Below, piece by piece: positions 27,452 through 36,669 of a stretch of 64,000 nt of DNA. A program made the translations under genes and the position numbers. Below the pieces are notes generated by a model that made no database searches, was not told where the DNA came from, and worked only from the letters and a program-made list of their open reading frames with translations. Position 1 is the stretch's first letter. Each line of letters begins with the position of its first letter. This DNA is from Bacteroidales bacterium (GTDB lineage: Bacteria > Bacteroidota > Bacteroidia > Bacteroidales > VadinHA17), in NCBI GenBank assembly GCA_025454795.1, contig JALONT010000010.1, positions 1 to 64,000 on the forward strand. Direction: 5' to 3'.

Positions 27452-28570
27452 TTAGTGGTTTGAATGGTTATGGTTTTCGATGCCGTTATTCATAATCTTC
27501 ATCTGCCGGTTAATTGACTCCTGGTGGATTGCCCTGAACATGTTATTAATCAGCTCTGAGCTGAGTCCTTTTGACTGACCTTTGATCATTACTCTTTTTA
27601 CAATTTCGTCCCAGCGTGTGCTTTGTAAGATAGTGATATTATTTTCTTTTTTATACTTTCCAATGGTTTCTGAGACTTTCATTCGCTGTTCCATCAGATC
27701 AATGAGATGATCATCAAATACATCTATCTGCTGTCTCAGTTCTCCAAGAACATCAAGAAGTTTTGGATCGGAGGGTAAAGCATTACGAAGGATCAGCCTG
27801 CTCAGCAACTCTTTGAGATCATTTGGCGTGAGCTGCTGTGAGGCATCACTCAGAGCCTTATCAGGATTTATATGGGATTCGATCATCAGCCCGTCGAAGT
27901 TCAGATCCATAGCTTTCTGCGAGATATCAAGAATATATTCACGTGCTCCGGCAATATGACTTGGATCACAGATGATAGGCAAATCGGGAATCCTTCTTCT
28001 CAGTTCAATCGGTAACTGCCAGTTGGGCTGATTACGGTAGGTTGTTTTCTCATAGGAGGAGAATCCCCGGTGAATGGCACCCAGTCTTTTTATTCCGGCT
28101 TTAGCTACTCTTTCAAGGGCTCCGATCCACAATTCAATATCAGGATTTATAGGATTCTTAATAAAGACCATAACATCCACGCCTTTCAGAGCATCAGCGA
28201 TCTCCTGCACAGTGAAAGGATTTACAGATGTCCTGGCTCCGATCCACAGCATATCGATGCCATGTTTCAATGCTTCATAAACATGCTTCTGATTTGCTAC
28301 TTCGGTAGCAACCGGGAGGCCTGTTTCCTGCCTGACATGCCTTAGCCATTTAAGTCCTTCATTGCCAATACCTTCAAATGAATTCGGACGTGTCCGTGGT
28401 TTCCAGATACCTGCTCTGAAAATACTGATATTGTTTATCTTTGCCAGCTGCCTGGCAGTCTCCATTACCTGTTCTTCAGTCTCTGCACTGCAGGGACCTG
28501 AGATCAGGAAAGGTCTGCCGTTATAACCTTCCCACTCTTTAATCAGTGATGTATCGAGTTTTACTACCAT
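27452..28570 (-). CDS. Bifunctional DAHP synthase / chorismate mutase
   Basis: Residues ~1-260 are a class Ibeta 3-deoxy-7-phosphoheptulonate synthase (FLISGPCSAETEEQVMETA, KPRTRPNSFEGIG, GLPVATEV, PIICDPSHIAGAREYI), the first committed aromatic step. Residues ~280-372 form a type II chorismate mutase (LRQQIDVFDDHLIDLMEQRM, IGKYKKENNITI), which makes prephenate. Fusion of the first and the branch-point enzymes in this order is common in Bacteroidetes and allows prephenate-type feedback on carbon entry. It lies between tyrA (15 nt upstream) and aroA (14 nt downstream) in one operon. Length is 372 residues, start at ATG 28570. Confidence 0.93.
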   Translation of the reverse strand: MVVKLDTSLIKEWEGYNGRPFLISGPCSAETEEQVMETARQLAKINNISIFRAGIWKPRTRPNSFEGIGNEGLKWLRHVRQETGLPVATEVANQKHVYEALKHGIDMLWIGARTSVNPFTVQEIADALKGVDVMVFIKNPINPDIELWIGALERVAKAGIKRLGAIHRGFSSYEKTTYRNQPNWQLPIELRRRIPDLPIICDPSHIAGAREYILDISQKAMDLNFDGLMIESHINPDKALSDASQQLTPNDLKELLSRLILRNALPSDPKLLDVLGELRQQIDVFDDHLIDLMEQRMKVSETIGKYKKENNITILQSTRWDEIVKRVMIKGQSKGLSSELINNMFRAIHQESINRQMKIMNNGIENHNHSNH

Positions 28571-28585
28571 CTGTCAGTCAGTTGA

Positions 28586-29431
28586 TTAATTCAATATTTT
28601 TCTTATTTTATTTGCTTCTTCCATTAATGATTTCAACCCCTCGGTATCTTTCCCGGAAATCAATTTTTTAAAAATATTCATCTTTTCGATATAAGTATCA
28701 ATAGCTTCTATAATATATTTTGAGTTTTCAGAAAAGATCGGAGCCCATGTGTCGCCGTTGCTCTTGGCAAGACGTACTGTACTCTCAAAACCGCCACCGG
28801 CAAGCGTAAGAATATTTTCTTCCTCCTGCTCTTTTTCCAGGACACTCAGCGCCAGTGAAAATGATGTTATGTGAGAAATGTGGGAAACGTAAGCAACGTG
28901 TACATCATGTAATGCAGAATTCATATACACTATACGCATATTAAGGATCTTAAGCATTTTTTCAATCAGAGCGTTGGCATCCGGATCACTTAGTTCAGGA
29001 TCGCAGATTATAACAGTTTTATAATCGAAAAGTTTTCCGATTGCGGCAAGAGGACCAGAGTACTCAGTACCTGCCATGGGGTGAGTCGCTACATATCTTC
29101 CCCTTTGTGGATGATCCTTTGAAATTTCTGCAATGCTGCCTTTTGTCGAGCCCATATCTGCAACTACTTTTGATGTCCCGGAAATTCTGTCAAGAATTCC
29201 TGGCAGCATATCACAGTTTGAATCAACAGGTGTACAAAGAAGTATCAGATCGCTTCTGTAGATAGCATTATCGAGCGTATCTGCCTCATCAATTATCCCG
29301 CATAGCAATGCGATATTCTGATGCTGAAGGTTTGAATCCACACCGATGATCTTATCAGCGAATCCTCGTTTGCGGAGGTCGAGCATTAAAGAGCCTCCTA
29401 TCAGTCCTATACCTACTACTGCAATTGTCAT
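28586..29431 (-). CDS. tyrA: Prephenate dehydrogenase
   Basis: Oxidises prephenate to 4-hydroxyphenylpyruvate for tyrosine. The 281-residue protein has an N-terminal Rossmann motif (IAVVGIGLIGGSLMLDL), the DMGSTKGSI loop, the conserved HPMAGTEYSGP with its catalytic histidine, and a C-terminal helical dimer domain. No ACT domain is attached, so tyrosine feedback may act elsewhere. The ATG is immediately preceded by a run of 7-bp AAATAAG repeats (29441-29469) where a ribosome-binding region would be. It sits between the aminotransferase and the DAHP synthase fusion. Confidence 0.92.
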   Translation of the reverse strand: MTIAVVGIGLIGGSLMLDLRKRGFADKIIGVDSNLQHQNIALLCGIIDEADTLDNAIYRSDLILLCTPVDSNCDMLPGILDRISGTSKVVADMGSTKGSIAEISKDHPQRGRYVATHPMAGTEYSGPLAAIGKLFDYKTVIICDPELSDPDANALIEKMLKILNMRIVYMNSALHDVHVAYVSHISHITSFSLALSVLEKEQEEENILTLAGGGFESTVRLAKSNGDTWAPIFSENSKYIIEAIDTYIEKMNIFKKLISGKDTEGLKSLMEEANKIRKILN

Positions 29432-29440
29432 TCTGGTTAT

Positions 29441-29469
29441 TTGTTATTTCTTATTTCTTATTTCTTATT
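29441..29469. repeat. Tandem 7-bp repeat (TTATTTC) upstream of tyrA
   Basis: About four copies of a 7-mer (TTATTTC on the plus strand, AAATAAG in the mRNA sense) fill the 49-nt gap between the aminotransferase and tyrA, starting roughly 10 nt before the tyrA ATG, in the translation initiation region. Confidence 0.8.
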
Positions 29470-29480
29470 GGACTTATTAA

Positions 29481-30656
29481 TCACATTTTTTTTGAAAGTA
29501 AATAATCTGAGATTCTTGTTTTTGCTACTTTCAGGGTTTTTTCATCGGCACACAAAGATATCCTGATGTAACGATCGCCTCCGGCACCGAAGATAAAGCC
29601 CGGAGTCAGGAAAACATGAGTTTTATTCAGAATTTCTTCGACAAACGTTTCACAGCTGTCAATCTCTTCGGGAAGCCTGCCCCATACGAATAAGCCAACC
29701 TGTTCTTTATTAAAGCTGCATTTAAGGAGAAGCATGATCTCTTCTACTATTTTCCGGCGTTGAAAATAAACTCTGTTTACAGTTTCATACCAGGAGGGAG
29801 GATTTCCAAGCGCCTCAACTGCAGCTACCTGCATTGCCCTGAACATTCCGGAGTCCATATTGCTTTTTATTTTCAGAATGGTGTTGATATATTCTTTATG
29901 TCCGGCTACCATGCCTATTCTCCATCCCGCCATGTTATGCGATTTACTTAGTGAATTGAGCTCAAGAGCAATCTCCTTTGCCCCATCCACTGCCAGAAGA
30001 CTATAGTATTCATTATTCAGAATGAAGCTATAAGGATTATCGTTGCAGAGCAGAATATTGTGTTTTGAAGCAAAAGCAACGAGCTTTTCATAAAGAGCGA
30101 CAGATCCGTTTGTACCGCTTGGCATATGAGGATAATTGACCCACATGATTTTCACCCTTCCCAGATCACTGTCCTCAAGTTTATCAAGATCAGGAAGCCA
30201 TCCGTTTTTCTCATCCAGTTCATAATATCTGACGTTGCCGCCAACGAGCTTAGTAACTGATGTATAAGTGGGATATCCGGGATCCGGTACCAGTACATCA
30301 TCTCCCTGATTGACGAATGCCATGCTGATATGCATTATCCCCTCTTTACTGCCCATCAGTGGAAGTATTTCGTTTTCAGGGTCAAGATCGACATGAAAAT
30401 AAGTCTTGTACCAATCTGCAAAAGCCTTGCGAAGAGCCGGCATGCCCGTATAGCTCTGGTATCCGTGGGAGGTGGGCTTTGCAGCTTCCACACCCAGGTA
30501 CCTGATTGTATTTTCAGATGGTGGCTGGTCGGGGCTGCCGATACCCAGGTTTATAACATCGGCTCCGGATTTGCGCATCTGGTCTATCTCTCTTAGTTTC
30601 CGGGAAAAATAGTATTCCTGGACACTGCCTGTTCTGTCTGCCGGTTTAACTTTCAT
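29481..30656 (-). CDS. PLP-dependent aminotransferase of the phe/tyr cluster
   Basis: A 391-residue class I aminotransferase, with INLGIGSPDQPPSENTI near the N-terminus, NYPHMPSGT, LCNDNPYSF and the PLP-lysine motif SLSKSHNMAGWRIGMV. It resembles the LL-diaminopimelate/aspartate aminotransferase-like group. Its position between pheA and tyrA suggests it aminates phenylpyruvate and 4-hydroxyphenylpyruvate to Phe and Tyr, an inference from context. The start was placed at ATG 30656, overlapping the pheA end by 11 nt; the first possible start (30716) would overlap by 71 nt and adds residues that do not fit the family. Confidence 0.85.
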   Translation of the reverse strand: MKVKPADRTGSVQEYYFSRKLREIDQMRKSGADVINLGIGSPDQPPSENTIRYLGVEAAKPTSHGYQSYTGMPALRKAFADWYKTYFHVDLDPENEILPLMGSKEGIMHISMAFVNQGDDVLVPDPGYPTYTSVTKLVGGNVRYYELDEKNGWLPDLDKLEDSDLGRVKIMWVNYPHMPSGTNGSVALYEKLVAFASKHNILLCNDNPYSFILNNEYYSLLAVDGAKEIALELNSLSKSHNMAGWRIGMVAGHKEYINTILKIKSNMDSGMFRAMQVAAVEALGNPPSWYETVNRVYFQRRKIVEEIMLLLKCSFNKEQVGLFVWGRLPEEIDSCETFVEEILNKTHVFLTPGFIFGAGGDRYIRISLCADEKTLKVAKTRISDYLLSKKM

Positions 30657-31476
30657 ATAAATGTTCTCCTTTATTATAGATCCCCAGAACCTCAAGATTT
30701 GTGGTGTAATTTTCAAGGATATTTTTTATGAGAGGAATATCATGATCAGGATTAAGCTCAAGATCAAGATAAAATAAATATTCCCATTCCCCGTTTAGTC
30801 TGGGAACCGACTGGATCTTCGACAGATTTATCTCCAGTTCTGCAAGCCTCACGAGAACTGCTGCCAGTGAGCCAGGTTTATGCCCTGTTGAGAAGCAGAT
30901 TGAGACTTTATTTCCGTCTGTATTTGCATCTTTCTCTTCACAAAGAACAAGGAAACGAGTGTAATTCTTCTTATAGGTCTCTATTCCGGGAGCAAGAATC
31001 TCAAGTCTATATAGCTCTGCAGTCGCTGCAGATGCAATAGCAGCTACGCCGGGCAGTTTACTTTCACTGATTTGTCTTGCACTTCCGGCAGTATCATCAC
31101 TCTCCACCAGCAATACTCCACGCAGGTGATTAAGAAATGACATGCATTGTGAAAGTGCAATGGGATGAGACCTGATCTCCCTGATCGCCATAATTGTCTG
31201 TCCCGGTAATGCCATCAGATTCTGCCTTATCCTGAGGTTAATTTCCCCGATTATCTTCATTCCTGATTCCCTTATCAGAGAATAATTATATAGTATGCTC
31301 CCTGACCTGGCATTTTCGATAGCCATAACTGCGAATTCAGCCTCTTTCTCCTTCACTGCCATCAGAGTAAGATCGAATGTGGAACATGGTACAATGTCGA
31401 TGGCTTGATTATTGAAAAAATGTCTTGCGGCAACTTCGTGAAAACTACCTTTTTCTCCCTGAATTGAAATTTTCAT
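30646..31476 (-). CDS. pheA: Prephenate dehydratase with ACT domain
   Basis: Converts prephenate to phenylpyruvate. The 276-residue protein has a periplasmic-binding-like catalytic part (ISIQGEKGSFHEVAARHFF, FAVMAIENARSGSI, SHPIALSQC, AAIASAATAELY) and a C-terminal ACT domain (ICFSTGHKPGSLAAVLVRLA, ending ESRP-like IQSVPRLNGEWEYLFYLDL) for phenylalanine feedback. No chorismate mutase domain is attached; that is in the DAHP synthase fusion. The start is ATG 31476: the longer frame would begin with a TTG inside the attenuator hairpin and T-tract. First gene of the phe/tyr unit. Confidence 0.93.
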   Translation of the reverse strand: MKISIQGEKGSFHEVAARHFFNNQAIDIVPCSTFDLTLMAVKEKEAEFAVMAIENARSGSILYNYSLIRESGMKIIGEINLRIRQNLMALPGQTIMAIREIRSHPIALSQCMSFLNHLRGVLLVESDDTAGSARQISESKLPGVAAIASAATAELYRLEILAPGIETYKKNYTRFLVLCEEKDANTDGNKVSICFSTGHKPGSLAAVLVRLAELEINLSKIQSVPRLNGEWEYLFYLDLELNPDHDIPLIKNILENYTTNLEVLGIYNKGEHLYES

Positions 31477-31491
31477 CTCTTCTGTCTTATT

Positions 31492-31518
31492 AAAAAAAAA
31501 AGTCCCCAACCCGGGGAC
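31492..31518 (-). terminator. Attenuator terminator before pheA
   Basis: GTCCCC and GGGGAC (31513-31518 and 31502-31507) form a 6-bp GC stem with a 5-nt loop, followed on the minus strand by ten T residues, ending 15 nt before the pheA ATG. GGGGAT directly after the leader stop codon (31557-31552) can pair with the 5' arm GTCCCC and so prevent the terminator. Confidence 0.88.
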
Positions 31519-31557
31519 CTTGTATCATATAGTTTTTATCTGTACACAAAAATCCCC

Positions 31558-31623
31558 TTATCTTTTCTTAAAATAAAAAAAGAAATAAAAATAAGTGGCA
31601 AACCAGTTGTGTACAATATTCAT
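31558..31623 (-). CDS. phe/tyr leader peptide (attenuator)
   Basis: A 21-residue ORF (ATG 31623 to TAA 31558) upstream of pheA containing the stretch WFATYFYFFFYF: six Phe, three Tyr and one Trp codon in 21. The downstream terminator (31492-31518) and the antiterminator segment touching the stop codon complete a ribosome-stalling attenuator. Tyr and Trp codons fit an operon that also holds tyrA, DAHP synthase and aroA. A self-complementary pair (TGTACACA in codons 3-6 and TGTGTACA after the stop) could form the early pause hairpin. The start lies about 14 nt after the predicted transcript start. Confidence 0.9.
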   Translation of the reverse strand: MNIVHNWFATYFYFFFYFKKR

Positions 31624-31643
31624 CCTGATAGATTATTGGCCTA

Positions 31644-31672
31644 CAAAAATATATTATTTTTTAATATAACAA
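31644..31672 (-). promoter_or_regulatory. Promoter of the phe/tyr operon
   Basis: On the minus strand TTG (31672-31670) is 18 nt before TATTTTTG (31651-31644), a full match to TAnnTTTG. The predicted start of transcription is about 14 nt before the leader ATG. It lies only ~55 nt beyond the hisIE stop codon. Confidence 0.65.
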
Positions 31673-31725
31673 CTAAAATGAGTGAAAAACTATCATTTAT
31701 TAATAAATAATGTTGATTATTTTTA

Positions 31726-32325
31726 TTATTTATGACGTCTGACCAGACAATCCTCTATTTCAGAGATTGATGTTCCTTTCATTTTAAGTAAAATCAGCAA
31801 ATGGTAAAGCAGATCTGCAGCTTCATTTTTAAAAAGGTCAATATTATTATCCTTGGCTTCGATAATCAATTCAACTGCTTCTTCACCGACTTTCTGAGCT
31901 GCTTTATTTATCCCCTTCCGGAAGATCTTATTTGTATATGAGTCTTCAATATTATCATCTATCCGCTGATTAATGATCTGCTCCAGCTTATAAAGAAATC
32001 CTTTTGATGGTTCTTCCCCGAAGCACGATTGGTTGCCGGTGTGGCATACCGGACCTGCAGGATCGACTTTAATGAGTATTGAGTCATTATCGCAATCTGC
32101 TGTTATTTCTTTAACAGACAGATAGTTGCCCGACGTTTCGCCTTTTGTCCAGAGACGGTTTTTACTCCTGCTGAAAAAAGTGACCCTCCCTTCCTTCTGA
32201 GTCTTTTCGAGAGCTTCTTCATTCATAAACCCGACCATCAGAACCTGAAGTGTCGTATTATCCTGGATCACAGCTGGTACCAGGCCGTTGGATTTGGTAA
32301 AATTGATATTGTCCATATTTTTCAT
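31726..32325 (-). CDS. hisIE: Bifunctional phosphoribosyl-AMP cyclohydrolase / phosphoribosyl-ATP pyrophosphatase
   Basis: Catalyses the second and third steps of histidine synthesis. Residues ~1-110 are HisI (VLMVGFMNEEALEKTQKEG, SRSKNRLWTKGETSGN, zinc-binding DCDNDSILI and CHTGNQSCF). The C-terminal ~85 residues are HisE (GINKAAQKVGEEAVELIIEA, EAADLLYHLLILLK). At 199 residues it is the normal fused length. It is the last gene of the his operon, separated from hisF by 193 bp that holds a repeat element. The phe promoter starts right behind its stop codon; no strong terminator is seen between. Confidence 0.95.
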   Translation of the reverse strand: MKNMDNINFTKSNGLVPAVIQDNTTLQVLMVGFMNEEALEKTQKEGRVTFFSRSKNRLWTKGETSGNYLSVKEITADCDNDSILIKVDPAGPVCHTGNQSCFGEEPSKGFLYKLEQIINQRIDDNIEDSYTNKIFRKGINKAAQKVGEEAVELIIEAKDNNIDLFKNEAADLLYHLLILLKMKGTSISEIEDCLVRRHK

Positions 32326-32336
32326 TTATTATATCA

Positions 32337-32490
32337 CACGTACTCACCACCTTCCCTAATGCAATTCTCATTATCCGATGAACCCTTCCCCCGGCCCCTT
32401 CCCTTAAGCCCAAGGGAAGGGGAGGTGATCAATTTTATTTGGTATGTCACCCTTCCCTTATTGTTTAAGGGAAGGGCAGGGGAAGGGTTA
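32337..32490. repeat. CACGTACTCA-ended repeat inside the his operon
   Basis: It begins CACGTACTCACC, close to the left end of the elements at 4308 and 23503. Two hairpins follow: CCCTTCCCTTAAGC..AAGGGAAGGG and CCCTTCCCTTATTGTTTAAGGGAAGGG. It occupies the hisF-hisIE gap, so it is transcribed with the operon and could reduce or process the distal message. Confidence 0.65.
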
Positions 32491-32518
32491 AGAGTTCAGA
32501 AAGGGGGATTTATAAATT

Positions 32519-33274
32519 TCATATTCTTACTGCAATCTGTTCATTATTAAGATATTCCTTCAACTCTCTGATACCAATTTCGCCGAAATGGAATATACTG
32601 GCTGCCAGGGCTGCACTGCAGGAGGTATCAAAGAATACCTCCCTGAAATGTTCCATTTTTCCTGCACCACCTGACGCTATAACAGGAATATTTACAACAC
32701 GGCTCACCCCGGCTGTTATGTCGATTGAGAATCCTCCTTTTTTACCGTCATTCTGCATGGAAGTAAGCAAAATTTCACCTGCTCCGAGACTGGCAACCTG
32801 AATAGCCCAGTCAATTGTCTTGAGTTTTACAGGTGTACGTCCTCCATCAACAACCACCATCCAGTTATCCTGGATCAGGTCAGTATCTATAGCAACAACA
32901 ATACATTGGTTTCCGAACTCTCCGGCCATTTCGGTTATGAGACCGGGTCTTCTTACTGCTGCTGAATTAACTGTTATCTTATCTGCACCGGCCTTCAGCA
33001 AATGAGCGACATCCTGCACGCTGTTGATACCTCCACCGACGGTAAAGGGGACATTTATTTCAGCAGCAATCCTTTCCACAAGCCCGATGAGGGTCTGCCG
33101 GTTTTCGATGGTAGCAGTGATATCAAGAAAAACCAGTTCATCCGCACCCTGATCTGCATATATTTTTGCCAGTTCAACAGGGTCGCCTGCATCTCTGATA
33201 TTGACGAACCTGACCCCTTTCACCGTTCTCCCATCCTGTATGTCAAGGCATGGGATGATCCTTCTTTTTAACAT
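32519..33274 (-). CDS. hisF: Imidazole glycerol phosphate synthase subunit HisF
   Basis: Cyclase half of the HisH-HisF enzyme, joining the pathway to purine synthesis through release of AICAR. The 251-residue beta/alpha barrel has the catalytic aspartates in [15 protein letters not shown] and in VVAIDTD, plus phosphate-binding GGGINSVQD and [12 protein letters not shown]. The start overlaps the hisA stop by 7 nt. A 193-bp gap with a repeat follows before hisIE. Confidence 0.96.
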   Translation of the reverse strand: MLKRRIIPCLDIQDGRTVKGVRFVNIRDAGDPVELAKIYADQGADELVFLDITATIENRQTLIGLVERIAAEINVPFTVGGGINSVQDVAHLLKAGADKITVNSAAVRRPGLITEMAGEFGNQCIVVAIDTDLIQDNWMVVVDGGRTPVKLKTIDWAIQVASLGAGEILLTSMQNDGKKGGFSIDITAGVSRVVNIPVIASGGAGKMEHFREVFFDTSCSAALAASIFHFGEIGIRELKEYLNNEQIAVRI

Positions 33275-33981
33275 ATGTCTCTCAACTCTTTTAGTTTTAT
33301 TTTTCCTTCATAAATGGCTTTCCCGATAATCACTCCTTCACAACCGGCTTCTTTTATATCCTCAATATCCTTTATTGATGAGATACCTCCGCTTGCTATG
33401 AGATTGAGTTTTGTATTTCTGAGTATCTCCCTGTAAAGTTCCGTTCCCGGGCCCTTCATCATTCCGTCTTTGTTAACATCGGTACAGATCGAGTACAAAA
33501 GTCCCTTCGTACAGTATCCGGAAATGAATTTAATGATATCTACTTCCGACTTTTCAGTCCATCCTTCTGTTGTTACTTTCCTGTTTTTACAGTCGGCTCC
33601 AAGGATTATCTTCTCATTGCCGTATTTCCTTATCCAGTCAAGGAAAGAAGAAGGGGATGAAACCGCAATGCTGCCACCCGTAACCTGGCTGGCACCAGAG
33701 TGGAAGGCTATTTTCAGATCCTCATCAGATCTGATCCCGCCTCCGAAGTCAATGATTAAACCTGTTTTTGCGGCAATCTTTTCAAGTACCTTTGAGTTAA
33801 TGATTCTCTTGTTTTTTGCACCATCAAGGTCGACAAGATGCAGGTATTTCAACCCGCTATCTTCGATCATTTTAGCAGCTTCGAGGGGATCTTCATTATA
33901 AATCTTTTTTGTCCTGTAATCACCTCTGGTCAGCCTTACACATTTCCCATCGAGGATATCAATGGCAATAATAATTCTCAT
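33268..33981 (-). CDS. hisA: ProFAR isomerase (HisA)
   Basis: Phosphoribosylformimino-5-aminoimidazole carboxamide ribotide isomerase, fourth step of histidine synthesis. The 237-residue TIM barrel is homologous to HisF. Catalytic aspartates lie in [15 protein letters not shown] and in the [10 protein letters not shown] segment; phosphate sites are [11 protein letters not shown] and [12 protein letters not shown]. The start overlaps the hisH stop by 4 nt (ATGA type) and its end overlaps hisF, showing tight translational coupling. Confidence 0.96.
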   Translation of the reverse strand: MRIIIAIDILDGKCVRLTRGDYRTKKIYNEDPLEAAKMIEDSGLKYLHLVDLDGAKNKRIINSKVLEKIAAKTGLIIDFGGGIRSDEDLKIAFHSGASQVTGGSIAVSSPSSFLDWIRKYGNEKIILGADCKNRKVTTEGWTEKSEVDIIKFISGYCTKGLLYSICTDVNKDGMMKGPGTELYREILRNTKLNLIASGGISSIKDIEDIKEAGCEGVIIGKAIYEGKIKLKELRDIC

Positions 33982-34556
33982 ATCTCCAGAAAGTTTTTAA
34001 GTATCCTTTCACCAACTGCTGCAGATTTTTCAGGGTGAAACTGTGTGGCATAGAAATTATTTTTATTCATTGCTGAGCTGAATGGCAGTATGTAATCACA
34101 TATTGCTATAGTACAGGATGATATTTCAGGATAATAACTGTGAACGTAGTAAACGTCATCCTTTAGTGATACTCCAGAGAAAAGCTCTCCTCTGAACGAG
34201 AAGAAATTATTCCATCCCATATGCGGAACCTTATCGACCTGAGGAAAAAGTTTTACATCTGAATTAAAGATGTTCAGGCATTCAGTGTTGCCTTCCTCCG
34301 AGTATCTGCACATAAGCTGGAGACCCAGGCATATTCCTAGTACAGGCTGGTTCAGAGAAGTTATGACCCTGTCGAGATCCTTTTCTTTAAGGTATTTCAT
34401 GGCAGAGATGGCTTCACCTACTCCCGGGAAAATGACTTTATCGGCTTTAAGAATTTCTTCTTTATCATCAGTGATCACGCTTTCATAACCGAGTCGCTGC
34501 AGAGCATTCTGCACCGACCTGATATTGCCGGCATTATATTTAATAATTGCAATCAC
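33978..34556 (-). CDS. hisH: Imidazole glycerol phosphate synthase subunit HisH
   Basis: Glutaminase half of the HisH-HisF complex, supplying ammonia. The 192-residue class I glutamine amidotransferase has the nucleophile cysteine in [12 protein letters not shown] and the His-Glu pair in [29 protein letters not shown] near residue 45 is typical for HisH. It overlaps hisB by 4 nt upstream and hisA by 4 nt downstream. Confidence 0.96.
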   Translation of the reverse strand: MIAIIKYNAGNIRSVQNALQRLGYESVITDDKEEILKADKVIFPGVGEAISAMKYLKEKDLDRVITSLNQPVLGICLGLQLMCRYSEEGNTECLNIFNSDVKLFPQVDKVPHMGWNNFFSFRGELFSGVSLKDDVYYVHSYYPEISSCTIAICDYILPFSSAMNKNNFYATQFHPEKSAAVGERILKNFLEI

Positions 34557-35641
34557 AACTTTCCTTTGGTTGTCGGCAGGTTAAAGTTATCTGTTTGTTT
34601 TACAGCCATCTTCAGTGCTCTTGCAAATGCCTTGAAAATAGCTTCGATTTTATGGTGCTCATTACTTCCATCTGCTTTTATATTCAGATTGCACCGGGCG
34701 TTATCACTGAAAGATTTAAAAAAATGAAAGAACATCTCTGAGGGAATTTCACCGATTTTCTGACCTGAGAATTCAGCCTCCCAGACCAACCATGGTCTTC
34801 CTCCAAGATCAAGTGCAACCTGAGCAAGACAATCATCCATTGGCAGAACGAAACTATACCTTTCAATTCCCTTTTTACTTCCGGCAGCTTTCCTCAAAGC
34901 TTCTCCCATGCATATCGCCAGATCCTCGATCAGGTGATGACCTTCCGTACCATCATCGCCTGAAGCGGTTATAGTAAGATCGAAGTTTCCGTGTCGTGCG
35001 ATCTGATCGAGCATGTGGTCAAAAAATTGCATGCCTGTGGAGATATTGCTTTTCCCGGTACCATCAAGATTAATTTCCAGCCGGATATCTGTTTCCTTTG
35101 TCTTTCTTTCTATTGCTGCAATACGGGGTATGGACTTCAGATAACTGTAAATTTCGTTCCAGTCGGTAGTTGAGAATATAGCATCCTGTGATTTCCTTTT
35201 ATTAAAATAAATTGCTTTACAACCAAGATTTTTTGCAAGCTCTACATCTGTGAGCCTGTCACCAATTACATAAGAATCATTCAGGTCAATCCCTTTTGCC
35301 AGGTAATTAACAAGCATTCCTGTCCCAGGTTTGCGTGTTGGCAGATTCTCTTCCGGGAAGCTTCTGTCGATGAAGATCTCAGCGAATCTTACACCCTCTC
35401 CCTGAAGGATCTGTAACATCTTATTTTGTGATGGCCAGAAAGTATCCTCAGGGAATGATTTTGTTCCGAGCCCATCCTGGTTTGTGACCATGACAAGTTC
35501 GTAATCGGTCTCAACTGCAATCCTTGAGAGACCCGTTATTACCCCGGGAATAAAACTGAACTTTTCAAGGCTGTCGACCTGCTCATCCTCCGGTTCTGTT
35601 AATACTGTACCATCCCTGTCGATAAAAAGAACCCTCTTCAT
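34553..35641 (-). CDS. hisB: Bifunctional histidinol-phosphatase / imidazoleglycerol-phosphate dehydratase
   Basis: The N-terminal ~165 residues are a HAD-type histidinol-phosphate phosphatase ([42 protein letters not shown]). The C-terminal ~195 residues are IGP dehydratase with the metal-binding histidine motifs ([53 protein letters not shown]). The fusion is the one known from enteric bacteria and Bacteroidetes; most other bacteria have separate proteins. It overlaps both neighbours hisC and hisH by 4 nt. Confidence 0.96.
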   Translation of the reverse strand: MKRVLFIDRDGTVLTEPEDEQVDSLEKFSFIPGVITGLSRIAVETDYELVMVTNQDGLGTKSFPEDTFWPSQNKMLQILQGEGVRFAEIFIDRSFPEENLPTRKPGTGMLVNYLAKGIDLNDSYVIGDRLTDVELAKNLGCKAIYFNKRKSQDAIFSTTDWNEIYSYLKSIPRIAAIERKTKETDIRLEINLDGTGKSNISTGMQFFDHMLDQIARHGNFDLTITASGDDGTEGHHLIEDLAICMGEALRKAAGSKKGIERYSFVLPMDDCLAQVALDLGGRPWLVWEAEFSGQKIGEIPSEMFFHFFKSFSDNARCNLNIKADGSNEHHKIEAIFKAFARALKMAVKQTDNFNLPTTKGKL

Positions 35642-36669
35642 ATTTTTATTTTTTCTAACGCATTCATAAGTTTATTATTTTCCGTTTTTGTTCCAACAGT
35701 GATCCTAAGGCAGTTATTTATAATGCTGCTGCGGTTTCTTACAATTATTTTCCTTTCAATGAGATAATTATAAATATATCCGGCATCACTTACCTGTACC
35801 AGGAGGAAATTGGCATCGGAAGGATAAACATGTTTGACGAATGACAGGTTTTTAAGGTTTTCAGCAAGCCGCATCCTTTCATCTTTTATTTTGCTTACCT
35901 GCTCTTTGAGTCTCTTCTGTTTTTTTAAGTTCTGGAGTACCGTTTTCTGATTTACCGTACTTATATTATAAGGAGGTTTCATCTTATTGAAATAGCGGAT
36001 AATACCGTGATTCGCAAATGCCATTCCTACTCTTACTGAAGCCATTCCGTAAGCTTTGCTGAAAGTCTGCATCACGATCAAGTTGGGATACCTGCTGATT
36101 TCATCTGTAAATGACGGCTCATCAGCGAAATCATTGTAAGCCTCATCAAGCAGAACTATACCATTAAATCTAGCCAGGATAGTTTCAAGACCAGCCCTGT
36201 TCATGCAGTTTCCTGTTGGATTATTTGGTGAACATATCAGGATAAGTTTCAGGTTTTCATCTGAAAAGAAGGGATTTAATGTATCAATATCAATCTGGAA
36301 GTTCTTATTCAGAGGTAATTTGATAATCCCGACATCATTAACTGCAGCCGATACTTCATACATCCCGTAGGTGGGTGTGAAGGTAAGAGCCCTGTCGGTC
36401 CCGGGTCTGCAGAAAATTCTGAAACAGAGATCAATTATCTCATCGCTCCCGTTTCCGAGGAAGATATTTTTGGCAGGAACACCTTTTATATTACTGATAA
36501 CGTTTTTCAGTTCCTTCTGGTAAGGATCAGGATACCTGTTGAGCGTACCGAAAGGATTCTCGTTGGCGTCAAGAAATATCCCTTCATTCCCCTGGAATTC
36601 ATCCCTTGCGCAGGAATAAGGAGTAAGCGAGAGTACGTTAGGTCTTACAAGTTTATCTAAGTCAGACAT
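35638..36669 (-). CDS. hisC: Histidinol-phosphate aminotransferase
   Basis: PLP enzyme converting imidazole acetol phosphate and glutamate to histidinol phosphate. The 343-residue protein has LDANENPFG near residue 34, [21 protein letters not shown] and the PLP lysine in [18 protein letters not shown]. The start overlaps the hisD stop by 8 nt and its stop overlaps the hisB start by 4 nt. Confidence 0.96.
   Translation of the reverse strand: MSDLDKLVRPNVLSLTPYSCARDEFQGNEGIFLDANENPFGTLNRYPDPYQKELKNVISNIKGVPAKNIFLGNGSDEIIDLCFRIFCRPGTDRALTFTPTYGMYEVSAAVNDVGIIKLPLNKNFQIDIDTLNPFFSDENLKLILICSPNNPTGNCMNRAGLETILARFNGIVLLDEAYNDFADEPSFTDEISRYPNLIVMQTFSKAYGMASVRVGMAFANHGIIRYFNKMKPPYNISTVNQKTVLQNLKKQKRLKEQVSKIKDERMRLAENLKNLSFVKHVYPSDANFLLVQVSDAGYIYNYLIERKIIVRNRSSIINNCLRITVGTKTENNKLMNALEKIKI

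Noticed and set aside
31477-31509. Upstream TTG start for pheA
   Set aside because: It lies in the attenuator hairpin and T-tract; the next ATG gives the standard PheA N-terminus.
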